Assembly: GCF_000149955.1 (NCBI RefSeq)
Contig: NC_030993.1
Coordinates: 496,125 to 560,124, forward strand
From: Fusarium oxysporum f. sp. lycopersici 4287
Taxonomy: Eukaryota > Ascomycota > Sordariomycetes > Hypocreales > Nectriaceae
DNA length: 64,000 nucleotides
Direction: 5' to 3'
In this document: piece by piece, positions 12,612 through 23,426 of the stretch
How the letters are laid out: each line of letters begins with the position of its first letter
Position numbering within the stretch: the stretch's first letter is position 1
Translations under genes and position numbers: made by a program
The notes under the pieces: model-generated
What the model saw: the letters and a program-made list of their open reading frames with translations, nothing else
What the model was told of the DNA's origin: nothing
Database searches by the model: none

Positions 12612-13662
12612 GAGGTCCACTAGTACGATAGTTCTGTCTTAGGGCTGATGTTCAGCTTCAGTTGTTGAGGAAGAGTCCGAGATCAAGAGTCCGAGCCAAA
12701 GAAATGAAAGGAGCTTCGTGGGTGAACGCGGTGCCTTTATTTGCTTGGGTGCCCGCTGTAATTGTAGGGGCCTAGGCTGAATCCTTCTCCCCGCAGTGTT
12801 GATGATCCTTGCTTGATCTTGACGCGGTGCTTACAGAGCCCCTCGGCAGTGTATGGAGCTTATTTGCTGGAGAGGCGCTGGGATCGGGATTCTAAATGGA
12901 TTGGGGCGCAGCAGCTATGAGGATGAGGCGGAGCTGATTAAGGGTATAGCCGGATAGCTATGATGATACTGTAGTGATTCATGATGGAGCTTCGCTGTTC
13001 CATTTATTGACACGGATAATAAATTGTTATATTGCTTCTAGTGTTAACTTGGCTAATGACCTGGACAGCAAGATGGCGGTTAGTACAGTGGGTGTCAGCA
13101 TTGATAAGATGGGGATAGATTGGATGTCTGTCAGACCACATGCTATGGAGAGTCAATACGCATAAACTTAAACGTCATATGGAGCCGCCAAACCTAGAAC
13201 TAAAAAAGAAGAAACGAAACCCAACGGCTGTCAATATCCACGATAACCACTCCCCTCAGATCAGCCCCCAGCGCCTCAGCCTTACAACAGACCCCACCAT
13301 ATCTCCAATCCTTCCACGCAATTCCCCCTCTTCCCTAATTGGTCCGCTCGGACTCAAACCTCGGACTCAAATCGTAGGCGCAGTCAGACGCTAAATCCTT
13401 CCAAAACAGTTCAATTTCCTCATTCGGACGTGTCTCTGGCTCGCATTCACTGTCCGAGATTAAAGCCAAAATTCGTAGTGATGCTATACACGAAATATAG
13501 TGAGATTTTTCAGCCTTGAGACTGGGAGGATTTACGTATTGGAATCCGAGATTGAAATAAGCTCAAGATCTTCAAGCTGATGTGAGGTGTATATAAGTGA
13601 CGACGTCCGACGTATCAATGATATCTCTACTCATCCTTCGTTGACATCTCATTCTTTTCATA
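12612..13662. other. Intergenic region between two divergent genes
   Basis: About 1 kb upstream of both the Zn2Cys6 gene (minus) and the beta-lactamase-like gene (plus). A TATA-like site lies near its right end. The short open frames here look non-coding. Confidence 0.45.
13590..13596 (+). promoter_or_regulatory. TATA-like box for the beta-lactamase-like gene
   Basis: TATATAA ends 66 bp before the ATG at 13663, a plausible core-promoter position for a fungal gene. Confidence 0.5.
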
Positions 13663-15590
13663 ATGCCCTCTCTTTCAAAAATCGCAGCTGTAGCTGCTGC
13701 ATCCTTCACCCTCATCGACGCAAAAGCCTGTCCACCCCTCGGCGCCGTCTTCCCAGCACCACAATCCCCCTCCCAAAGCACCCTCGTTAAGAAAGCAGGA
13801 TCCCTTCTCAAAGCAGGTCTCGATGCTCAAATTGGCGCTCAATTCAACACTTCAGCCCTCTCCATTGGTGTCAAGTCCCTTCATGAGGATGAACCTTTAT
13901 TTACGTATCAGTGGACACCGCCAAACCCCGGCGAGGGCACTGATAAAGTAGATGAAGATACTGTCTTTCGCATTGCTAGTGGTTCAAAGCTTTTCACGGC
14001 TTTGGCGGCGCATATTAGTGATAAGATTGATTTGGAGGCTTCGGTGTTGAAGTATTTGCCCGAGTTGAATAAGACGGCTGGGGATGATGATATCTTTTCG
14101 TTGAAGTGGGAGGATATCACCGTTGGATCACTCGCGAGTCATCTTTCAGGTGTTGGCGTTGATAGTAAGTCGCCTTCTCACCCTCAACTTCCACGTCTAA
14201 CTGTGAAAAGTGGCCCAGGATCTTGCAATCTTCGGTTCCGACCCATGGCAGCCCTTCGGTCTTCCTGAGGTCCCGAAAAGCGAGAAACCTAACTGCTCTG
14301 GTCTTCCTAAGACTACTCCTTGTACTAGAAAGGATCTTCTTGAGCAGGTCAACCTTCGACCTCCGGTTTATGCCCCTTTTACCAACCCTATCTACTCCAA
14401 CATTGGCCATGCTCTTCTTGGGCTTGTCATTGAAGCTGCTGAGGACATGCCTTTTGAGGATGTTATCAAGCGCGATATCCTTGATGTTGTTGGTATGAAG
14501 CATACCTATGTCGACAAAACTCCTCCCACGGATGATCTCTTCATTCCTGAAAAGGAGCCTACCTGGAATGCTACTCTCGCTGTCTTTGATTCGTAAGTCA
14601 CATGTACTTCCCCTTCTGTTCTCACTGACTGTTTCTAGCGCTGGTGGCATGTTCTCTTCCGTATCTGACATGCTTCTCCTCGCCGATGGTATCCTCAGCA
14701 ACAAGTTCCTCACCCCCGTTCAAACCCGCAAGTGGATGAAGCCCGAGACCAACACCGCTTCATGGGGCTACCAAGTCGGTGGTCCTTGGGAGATCCTTCG
14801 CGGCGACAACATCACCTCCGATGGCCGTCTTATCGACATCTACACCAAGAGCGGTGATCTCGGTCTCTACCACTCCCAAACCGTCCTTATTCCCGACTAC
14901 GACATTGTCATCTCCATTATGTCCGGCGGTCTCGAAGCTACTGCAAACCCCTACGTCACCGGCACCATCCTCAGCGCTGTTCTCCAAAACCTCCTTCCCG
15001 CTATCGAAAAGGTCGGCCGTGATGATACAAAGGAGGCCTTTGCAGGCGATTACGAGGACAAGGAGACCAACTCAACCATTTCTTTCACAATGGACAGCGG
15101 TCCCGGTCTCAAGATCAAGAGCTGGCAGATCCGCGGCTTCGATGTCCTCAACAACATCGGAAACTACAACTTCAACGCCCTCGAGTCGAACGCCTCCACA
15201 AAGACTCCCTACGTCGACGCCCGCGTATATCCCAGCAACCTCAACAAGAAGAGTCAAACAGCATGGCGCGCCGTATTCGACCGTACAAACTCTACCGCCG
15301 ACGCCGAATACGACAGCGCTTTGTTCTTCAAAGATGGAACATGCCAGACCTGGTTTCAGCAAGATCGTATGGTGTACGATTATCTACCGCTTGATCTGTT
15401 TGTTTTTGTTGAGGGTGAGGAGGGTGTTAGTGAGGCAGTGAGGAGTCCTGCTTTCAATGTTACTTTGACAAAGGTACGACAACCCGCGGAGAAGAAGGCA
15501 GCGGATGATAGGAATGCTGCTAGTGAGATGCACGTTGGAGGACTTGGTCTTACACTTGTGGCTGTAGCAACGTTTATGAGCTTATTCTAA
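13663..15590 (+). CDS. Secreted serine beta-lactamase-related hydrolase
   Basis: Member of the class C beta-lactamase/penicillin-binding-protein-like serine hydrolases (Beta-lactamase Pfam family). In fungi these are often esterases or lactone/peptide hydrolases, and the substrate is unknown here. Exons are 13663-14164, 14211-14592 and 14639-15590, giving 611 aa. A signal peptide covers about residues 1-20 (MPSLSKIAAVAAASFTLIDA). The nucleophile motif S-x-x-K is in ASGSKLFTAL, and the tyrosine motif Y-x-N is in YSNIGHALLG. The C-terminus is hydrophobic (GGLGLTLVAVATFMSLF) after a polar stretch, so a GPI anchor is possible. The last exon encodes the extra C-terminal domain common in fungal homologues. 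No damage is seen. Confidence 0.9.
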
Positions 15591-16191
15591 TAGTTTGCAG
15601 GTTCAGTCCGGTTCTAGATATTAACGAACGCGTTGGTGATTAATGTGGAATACATGAGACTTTAATATTATGTATAAATATCAGCCTTTAGCATTCACCA
15701 ATGAGACTCAACCTTATAGATTGCAATGCGCTGCTTAATCCACTAGGTACTTGGCCTAGCCTTGAGTGAATCTCACGTGCAAGTGTCCTCTGGTGACCCA
15801 GTGGGGGAATGTTACATCAAAAGATGCTACCGGTGCTACGCAAGCATCATAGGTGCCTACTTAGTTTCATCGCCCTCTGACTCATACGGAGTGGCTTGAA
15901 ACCATTAAAAAGCTGCGTCCCTCTGCCCAAACCCCGCGACATGGTCAAAGCGGATCTCAAAATGTTGGATCGACTCTGGTTTCCTGTTACGTGATTGGCT
16001 CTCCCGTATACCTGTCTTAACATGGCAGGTCTGTGAACTCGGCGCATGTCATTCACGAAACCAGGCAGCAAGCCTGTAGATAGTTGCCAAATAATTAAAA
16101 GGGTTCCCAGAGAATCAAATGACTGTCTTCTCAGAGTTTTTGATTCATTTGAACCGTTCATCTCACTGTATTCAGCAAAGCATCACCCAAG
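15591..16191. other. Intergenic, nothing recognised
   Basis: 600 bp between two plus-strand genes. It should contain the 3' UTR of the hydrolase and the promoter of the AAA gene. No RNA gene or repeat is evident. Confidence 0.4.
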
Positions 16192-17766
16192 ATGGAAGAC
16201 CAACAAGACAGCATCATGAGCCAAGGCCTCTTCATCGGCCTCCTGGAGATGATATTTCCTGGCATGACATATCTCCCCTATTTCGCCGCCTTCGCCTTCC
16301 TAATCAAATACGCTCTCGAATCTTGGTCCGAATCCATCACCGCACGCTTCATCTCCACCGTCGAAATTCACGCCCAGGATGAAACGTACAACTATCTTAT
16401 GAACTGGGTCTCCCGAAACAACATATCCCAGGATAACTATCGCCTCCAAGCTTCCGCTGCACTGAATAACTCCTCTTTCACCTGGTCAGATGAGCAGGAT
16501 GACAAGCCTGATGTCGATGATGACGAGGAAGATGATCCTGTGGGCAGACAGATCAATGAGATGCGGTCCAAATCATCGACATCACTGAATAATGCTAAAC
16601 CACTGTACTGGACGCCTGCTTTTGGTACTCATTTCTTTAGGTATGAGGGCCGCATGTTGGCGTTTACCAGATCGCTTGAGGGTACAAACTATACGTCTAC
16701 ACCGCGGCAGCCTGAGAAACTGGCTATATCCTGCCTTGGCCGGGACGCCACTGTTCTCAAACGGCTGCTGTATAACGCTCGTGTCGACTATTCTGAGAAG
16801 CAAAAAGGAAAGACTGGTATTTTCCGCGCGACCAAGCTCTACAGTGAAGATGAGATGTCTTGGACTCGATGCATGTCGAAAGCAACAAGACCTATGTCTA
16901 CAATCGCCCTGGATGAACATCTCAAGCATAAACTCATCAAAGACCTCCGAAGATATCTAGATCGCCAGACTAAGCATTGGTATGCAACTAGAGGCATCCC
17001 GTATCGTCGTGGCTATCTCTTTTCTGGTCCTCCCGGTACCGGTAAAACGAGTCTGACCCTCGCGGCAGCTGGTCTTATGGGTCTGGATATATACATGGTC
17101 AACCTGAATTCCCCACGTATAAACGAGGATAGTCTTGCATCTCTCTTCCAAAAGCTGCCATATACCTGCATGGTCTTACTCGAGGACATTGACGCTACAG
17201 GATTAGCTCAGAGACGTGGTGCAGATACAGCGACTATGGGGTCGCGAGGACGAAAGAAGAAGAGTGCAGAACGTCTCTCACTTTCCGGTCTACTAAACAT
17301 AATCGACGGTGCAGCTGCTCAAGAAGGACGCGTTCTCGTCATGACTTCAAATCACACCGAAAACATTGATCCTGCTCTCATTCGACCAGGCAGAATCGAT
17401 TTTACCATCAACTTCCAGCTCGCTACATCAGAAGCAGCCGAAGCGCTCTTCACTCAAATGTTCGACGCCCCAGACGTGGACCATGAGTCGGAAAAGAAGG
17501 CAGTGAAGTCTCTGCAGGAGCAGGCGAGGGAGTTTAAGGCAAAGATTCCAAATCTTTCTCTTAGTCCCGCAGCTATTCAGGGGTTCTTACTCACGCATCA
17601 GGAAGACCCCGATGGTGCCCTTGCTGCTGTTGATGAGTGGGTACAAGATGCTCTGAAGCAGAAGAATATTGTAGTTGAAGAAGCCCCCGAGTCTGTAAAG
17701 GAAGTCACAGACTCTGAAGAGGATGAGGATAGTGATGGAGGCTCTGATACTTCATATCGCAAATGA
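16192..17766 (+). CDS. BCS1-like AAA ATPase
   Basis: AAA protein of the BCS1 family. True Bcs1 is an inner-mitochondrial-membrane translocase that inserts the Rieske protein into complex III; filamentous fungi carry many paralogues of unknown function. The single exon encodes 524 aa. One N-terminal membrane segment (about residues 12-40) is followed by the BCS1-specific domain with a paralogue-like acidic insertion (DDDEEDDP). The AAA module has Walker A GPPGTGKTS at residues 279-287 and Walker B MVLLEDIDA from residue 327. The second region of homology includes SNHTENIDPALIRPGRID with the arginine finger. The tail is acidic (DSEEDEDSDGG). The long acidic insert and tail make a paralogue more likely than the orthologue of Bcs1. 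Confidence 0.9.
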   Translation: MEDQQDSIMSQGLFIGLLEMIFPGMTYLPYFAAFAFLIKYALESWSESITARFISTVEIHAQDETYNYLMNWVSRNNISQDNYRLQASAALNNSSFTWSDEQDDKPDVDDDEEDDPVGRQINEMRSKSSTSLNNAKPLYWTPAFGTHFFRYEGRMLAFTRSLEGTNYTSTPRQPEKLAISCLGRDATVLKRLLYNARVDYSEKQKGKTGIFRATKLYSEDEMSWTRCMSKATRPMSTIALDEHLKHKLIKDLRRYLDRQTKHWYATRGIPYRRGYLFSGPPGTGKTSLTLAAAGLMGLDIYMVNLNSPRINEDSLASLFQKLPYTCMVLLEDIDATGLAQRRGADTATMGSRGRKKKSAERLSLSGLLNIIDGAAAQEGRVLVMTSNHTENIDPALIRPGRIDFTINFQLATSEAAEALFTQMFDAPDVDHESEKKAVKSLQEQAREFKAKIPNLSLSPAAIQGFLLTHQEDPDGALAAVDEWVQDALKQKNIVVEEAPESVKEVTDSEEDEDSDGGSDTSYRK

Positions 17767-18015
17767 GAAGTGGCTGTAACCATAAATGTTGCGTTGTTAG
17801 ATAGGAAAGTGTAAACAAACCTTCCAGACAAATATTATCCACATCTCGTTTCTTGGTTTCTGCTTTAATGAGCTTGGAGCAGCATTATTAGATATCCCGT
17901 ATCCTCAATGTCCTACAAACAACATAGGATCTGAGAACACGCTCCTTGCCCTTTGACAATCGTTCAGAGTTAAAGAAAGCAGATATGAAAATTTGAAATT
18001 CAAAAGATGTGCTAA

Positions 18016-19674
18016 TTACATAGGCATAGAAATCCCCAGACGCTCCGTGAAAGGACTATTCCAAATTCCCGTCGAGTTCAACTCCCTATAAACAACCAAC
18101 CACTTCTCCGACTCAGGATACATATTTTCCAAGTCCCCCTTCTTAACAGTATCCAAATCCAACCCCCAGTGAACCCTAACGCCCCTCCCATCCTCCCCAC
18201 TACACAACTCCTCCCTCATAAACTTCAACAACTCCTCCCCCGTCTTAACCCCAAACAACATATCCATCTCAACCATCATCGTCGTCCTCCCCTGCTGCGG
18301 AGCCAAAAACGCAACAGACTCTTTAACAAACCTCAAAGCAAACGGCCCAGCAAGAAACCACTGTTTCTCACTAGCTGCTTTTTGGAATAGTGCGAGGATG
18401 CGATCGACGATGGAGACTATGTCTTGGTTGGCGTCGAAGGATAGCTCCATGGCGTAGGCTTTTACGTCGTCGACGGCGCCGATGTTGAGAACTTTGAAAC
18501 TCTTGTCGATGTAGTGCTTTACGGGGAGGCTTTTCATGGCGGTGGTTATGATGCCCGGGCTGTGAAGCGGCCAGCGGTTGAGGATCCAGACGAGGATGTC
18601 TTCGACCCAGTGGTGTTGGGCGAGGAGGCCTGCGAGCCAGTTATCGAAGCCACGGCCGCCTTCGCGCTTTGTAGCCTTTGAGCATGTGCGGATGGTGGTA
18701 ACGGCGATGTTGCGGCCAAGTGTTTCATAAGGGTTCAAGTCGATCTCGAAGTAGTGATTCTGCAAAGGAGCAGAAGCAAGGCCACCTGCAAGTTGGGTCT
18801 TATAGTCTTGCCAAGTCGTCAATGACCGGACTTCGCTAAGGAAGAACGTGGGTACCACTTCAATGATGTAAGAGTAGACAAGACCTAGACAGCCCATTGC
18901 GATAAGTGCAGCTTGGAACCAATCATCATCCTGCTTGAGCTCCTGAGCATCGCCCGGGATAAACTTGGCAGGATCCGTGACGCCATCCTTTGGCTCAATC
19001 TGATAAACCTTTCCGGTCTCAGAGACAAAGATAATAGCTCGAACGAGGCTGGCAAGATTTCCAGAGTCTTTACCACTGCCATGAGTGCCAGTTGTTATAG
19101 CTCCGACAAGAGTCTGTCCATCATACGCTCCCATCGTCGCAAGAGCTTTCCCCATCTTATCAAGCTGGGAGTTCAAATCCTTGATCGTGATACCACTCTC
19201 AACCAACACGTGGTCTGAAGCTTTAGAAGGTTCTTTCAAAGTCTCAGAGTTCAACTTTAAGAACTTATTCATGCCATGTGGATCAAGCAAAATCCCATCA
19301 GTAGGACAAATATCCGAGAACGAATGCCCCGAGCCAACAGCCCTGACATTAAGTTTCTGCTCCCGTCCATCTTTGACAGCTTGGACGAGGTCCGATAGAC
19401 CCTTTGGATAGCGTAAGGACTTGGGTGTGCATAGTTGCTGGCCGATGCAATTGGCCCACGAGCCCTTGGGGGGAGGGCGAGGTCTGAAGAGTTCTTTGCC
19501 AGGCTTGGAAACCCCCTCAATGGAATCTTTGAGATTCTTTATCTCTTGGAATAAATCTCCGTTCAGGGAAGGGTCGATTGTGCGACGGTGCACTTCCTCA
19601 GCGAGAGCAGTGTTTGTTCGATCATGGTCGAACTTTTGAACGAGCTCTGCTGCGGACAGATTCTGGAGATCCAT
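18016..19674 (-). CDS. FAD-linked oxidoreductase of the gulonolactone/D-arabinono-1,4-lactone oxidase family
   Basis: Flavoprotein of the vanillyl-alcohol-oxidase type. The single exon encodes 552 aa. The FAD_binding_4 domain contains VRAVGSGHSFSD, in which His117 is at the position that binds FAD covalently in ALO and gulonolactone oxidase. It continues with LVESGITI and GAITTGTHGSG, typical of the p-cresol methylhydroxylase fold. The C-terminal ALO domain ends with VHWGLDLD. Characterised ALO/GULO enzymes have a Lys after HWG, and here it is Leu. That suggests a paralogue acting on another sugar-type substrate rather than the erythroascorbate enzyme itself. No signal peptide is seen. It converges on the AAA gene. 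Confidence 0.87.
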   Translation of the reverse strand: MDLQNLSAAELVQKFDHDRTNTALAEEVHRRTIDPSLNGDLFQEIKNLKDSIEGVSKPGKELFRPRPPPKGSWANCIGQQLCTPKSLRYPKGLSDLVQAVKDGREQKLNVRAVGSGHSFSDICPTDGILLDPHGMNKFLKLNSETLKEPSKASDHVLVESGITIKDLNSQLDKMGKALATMGAYDGQTLVGAITTGTHGSGKDSGNLASLVRAIIFVSETGKVYQIEPKDGVTDPAKFIPGDAQELKQDDDWFQAALIAMGCLGLVYSYIIEVVPTFFLSEVRSLTTWQDYKTQLAGGLASAPLQNHYFEIDLNPYETLGRNIAVTTIRTCSKATKREGGRGFDNWLAGLLAQHHWVEDILVWILNRWPLHSPGIITTAMKSLPVKHYIDKSFKVLNIGAVDDVKAYAMELSFDANQDIVSIVDRILALFQKAASEKQWFLAGPFALRFVKESVAFLAPQQGRTTMMVEMDMLFGVKTGEELLKFMREELCSGEDGRGVRVHWGLDLDTVKKGDLENMYPESEKWLVVYRELNSTGIWNSPFTERLGISMPM

Positions 19675-20421
19675 AATGTACTATGGTCAAAGGTATTATG
19701 CCATAAGGAGAAACTATATTCGCATGAGGGAAGAAGAGCCAATATTTGTCGCCTTATAGCAGTTTCATGGCTTTCTCTTGGGCTTTTCCCAAAGAATGTG
19801 AGGAGGTCGACTGAGACATATTGGCTGAATTTACATTTCCTTATTGGATGGATATACGGCGACTACGCAAGCCACAGCCGAACTAGCGACTCGGCACTTC
19901 TGAAAACGAAGGACTGCAGAATCTATAGCTGGCTAGACCATTATATGGATCAGCTGCATGTCCGAGAGTTTGAGGAGCTGAAAGTCAATGCAAAGTTATC
20001 ACATTCGAAGCCCTCTGATCATAGGCCAACTCTAGGGCTAGCTTCTTGAAGAGATTCAGCTTCCAAAGTGGTGTTTTATTTGTTACTGTGTGGCTGCCGT
20101 TGGCCTGATTTGGAACGGCTGAATATTTCAGCTCGCCACATCAGAATCCAGTCTCAGGCTCACGCACCTCCAAGTTGCCTACTCTAAAAACCTAATAGAA
20201 CAAGAGAAGCGACCTAAGTAAAGTCACATGGTCAAATTTCTGGATGCCCTCTTCTAAAGCTGGCCTAATAGCACCACGTGTATTTACAACCAGGACTGAG
20301 AAGATAATAATGGTTCCATCAGGTGAGAAGTAAGTCATATTGATTACCGAGATCATAGTCTCGTCATCTAAACAAAATCATATACAAGAAGTGTTAGCCC
20401 ACCAGGCCCAGCCCAGCCTCA
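19675..20421. other. Intergenic, nothing recognised
   Basis: About 750 bp between the start of the flavoprotein gene and the end of the zinc-finger gene, both on the minus strand. An open plus-strand frame at 19588-20049 overlaps the flavoprotein start and has no protein-like features. Confidence 0.4.
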
Positions 20422-22536
20422 TTACTGCTGTCCATTAAACCCCGTAAACCCATTAACACCATTCCCCAGCGTATCAAAACCGTGATATATCTGCCCCCAA
20501 TTAACATACTCCGTCTGCGGTGTCATACCTCCCGTGGGAATAAGTTGATCGGGCATCATCTGCGGATACATAACCCCATTGTTCCAAGCCTGCACATCCG
20601 TCCCATCCATCCCCAACATCGGCTGCATCAACTCCTCAAACCCAGCTGCAGGAATTACCTCATTAACCGTCTCAGGAACCTGACTTCCCCGTAGAGCAGT
20701 CCTAACAGTCCGCACACTATCTCTATGACCGAGCATCACACTACCGCTCTCTTCAGACCCATCATCCATCACAACGCCGGAATCAGGACGGGGCATTATG
20801 CCGCGGGGTTTGCGAATGCTTTGTGTTACTTGAGAGCGGATTATGTCGTTCTTTTTGTTGCTGCGGTTCGTGTAGGGCATGCTTTGTGCGTTGGCGATGC
20901 ATTGGTCTAGAGTCTCGATGAAGCATTGGTAGAATTTCGTAGAGAGGGTTTCGAGAGTTGCGGGGTTGGAGATTTTGTCGAGGAGGGAGTATTTGAGCTG
21001 GTCGAATGCTTCGCGGTACTTGGCTTCGACTTCGAAGTGCTCGATCACAGGTGTGTATTCTGCTGAAATCAGCCCAATTCTCTAAGATTACGAGTGACGA
21101 CTACTTACCGTATGGTCGAACATCACTATCATCATCATCGGGAAACACAATGTTCCAGATCTCCTTCCACTGAACTTCAGGCGACGTACCACTCGCCCTC
21201 TTCCTACTCAAAAGCTTTGTGGCAGTCTGAGGATCAATGCCGCTTTCGGCATCAGCATCAGCAATGTCGCACATGTACTCCTTCGGCAAACGCTGATGAT
21301 CACGTAGTTCTTTTCGCGTGGGAAAATCACGACTACAGCGATCGCAGACGAAAGCAGATGGATCGTCGCGCTTATGCTGCTTAACAATGTGTTGCCTTCA
21401 GAATGTCAGCAGGGCTCTTGTAGAGGCGGAGAATTCGACCAACCTCAGCTCAGCGAATTTGGGAAAATAAGTCATTGCGCAGCTATGATGATCCCTCACA
21501 TTGAACCGATGAGGATTCCGCTTTCGGAATGGACAACTCAATCGAAGATTCTCATCTTCCTTGGGATTCGGTCGTGAGCGCTTGGTCGGCAGATATCCTG
21601 ACCCTTCACCATCGCTGAACTCATCGCCATCGTCTTCACGTCTCCCTTGCTTCTTCCTCTTTCCGCCCCGACGATCGCCGTTAGCGTCTTGGGAGGGTGT
21701 AGAGGAAGAGCTCGATGTGGACATTGTGTGCGATAATTGGCCATCTGAAGCAGATTGCCAAATATGCTGACCTATGTCTTGCGTGAAGTTGGATACGAGG
21801 CTTTGGACCTTGTCTTGAGGAATTGAGACGTCGTTGAGGTCGACGCCATAGATGACCTGAAGTGCGTAATTGAGCACTGAGTTTGCATCCTCTTGCGACA
21901 CATCTTCAGAGTCATCTTCATCATCATTAGAAACATCATCCGTGTGATGCGATTCTGTCGTTGGCGTAAGAACCCTCTCCTCTTTAACAAACGACTCTGT
22001 ACTGGGGCTGTAACCGTAAGCGACACGATCGCACGGAAGCATCGGGAGACTCACCTCTCAGGTTTAACCTCTTGAACAACAGGTCTCCTATGCGCCTCGT
22101 TCAAATTCCTAATCTTGATATCAAACTCAGGATATCCCGTAATAATCGCATCATCATCCTCATTAACAAACGTCGAGCAAGTTCCACTCGACGGATTATG
22201 CCGATGACAGATGCGACTCGCAGGCCGTGACCCATCCAGCGTCGCAGCAGCAAACTGCTCCTGGATCGAGCTCGCATACGTGGTACTAATCGGACTCGCC
22301 AGCGTAGAAAGCGAATGCGTCGTCGCAGAATCAGGCACATTCGCTGAAGAAATACTACTCATCGACGACTCCGTCGGTGATCTGAGACGAAAAGCCCCAG
22401 GGGTGAAGTGTAAACTCTCAGGTACTTTTTTGCCATTTCGTTGGTTTAAAGAGGGGAATTTGGAGAGTGGTGCATCTCTCATTCGCAGAGGAAGATGGTG
22501 AAGACCAGCTTCGCCAATGTGGTTATTATCTCCCAT
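20422..22536 (-). CDS. C2H2-type zinc-finger protein, putative regulator
   Basis: Likely nuclear DNA-binding protein of a fungus-specific type. Exons are 22536-22055, 22007-21444, 21395-21109 and 21059-20422. Introns of 47-49 bp have GTGAGT, GTTGGT and GTAAGT donors. The product is 656 aa. A long Ser/Thr-rich and acidic disordered N-terminus leads to a basic patch (GGKRKKQGRRE). The Cys/His core follows: SCPFRKRNPHRFNVRDHHSC, then LRQHIVKQHKR, then FVCDRCSRDF-x-LRDHQ. A helical segment follows (VEAKYREAFDQLKYSLLDK). The last intron ends in CAGCAG, a tandem acceptor in which either site keeps frame (Tyr-Glu-Tyr or Tyr-Ala-Glu-Tyr). The target is unknown. Confidence 0.85.
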
Positions 22537-23426
22537 TGTCGCGATGCGTTTTAAAAAGAAATGGAGAAATTCTGGAGGCGTTGTTAGTTTAGGTGTGCAT
22601 AAAGGCTGACGCCATTGAGGATGGCATGTTTCGGGTGTGTTAATTACAGGGTGAGATTAAATAAAGGGTTAATTAATGCGAACTTGTAATACAGATGAAA
22701 CAAGGTCAAAGGAGCGTTGAGAGGGAAAAAAGACGATTGAAGGAGTGAATTAACCCGGCAGGTTTGACAGTAATTATGATCAATGATCTCTGAAACCGAA
22801 GAAAGAGAGGGCGTAAGCAGTGTTATATTAATGGAAACAGAATTAAATAAGGGAGAGAGGCAAGTCGGACATCCGTTTCATCTCATCTCACTCCCTCCCT
22901 CTCGCACAGGTTGCCTCGCCTGAAGCCTGCATCCAAAAGTCCTAGACTGTTGATCTAATTGGCAAGGCCGTTTTATTCTGGTCCACTACGCTGGTATGAA
23001 TGGGGTAAGACTGGAGATGATCCTTGACAGAGACAAGCTCTGATTCGCTCATGATGGCCGTTGTTGCATGGGCTGTGTTGCTTGTTTTCCAGGCACCAGA
23101 AAATGGAACTGATGAACTGATCAGCCCTACGGTTCCAGTGGTTCCCTGTGGTTCGCTCTCGGGCCAGCGCTTGTAACGGTCTTGGGGGCTGGCTGATGCC
23201 ATCGTGTTCAATTCACATCCCCAGGCTAACGTGCTGTCGCTTATCGACATTGAATGCAGACGATGTGGCATCATCGCTTAAATCTGCGAGCAACAGTAGC
23301 GACGCACAGCATAATGCAAGCAATTTACTGGATTGAATAGGCTTTTAAATGTGACGCCCGTTTAGGGAATGAGCTGGCTTCTCCCAGTGAGACCCATACA
23401 TCATGTGAGCAGCTTCAAACCGCGAC
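22537..23426. other. Intergenic, nothing recognised
   Basis: 890 bp between two minus-strand genes. It contains the promoter of the zinc-finger gene, including a purine-rich stretch near 22700-22880. Short open frames on both strands lack protein-like composition. Confidence 0.4.

Noticed and set aside
14164..14210. Stop-free read-through from exon 1 of the beta-lactamase-like gene to 14268
   Set aside because: The GTAAGT donor at 14165 and AG at 14210 restore the catalytic-domain text, and the read-through tail is not family-like.
19588..20049. 153-codon plus-strand open frame
   Set aside because: It overlaps the start of the flavoprotein gene in antisense and has no protein-like motif.
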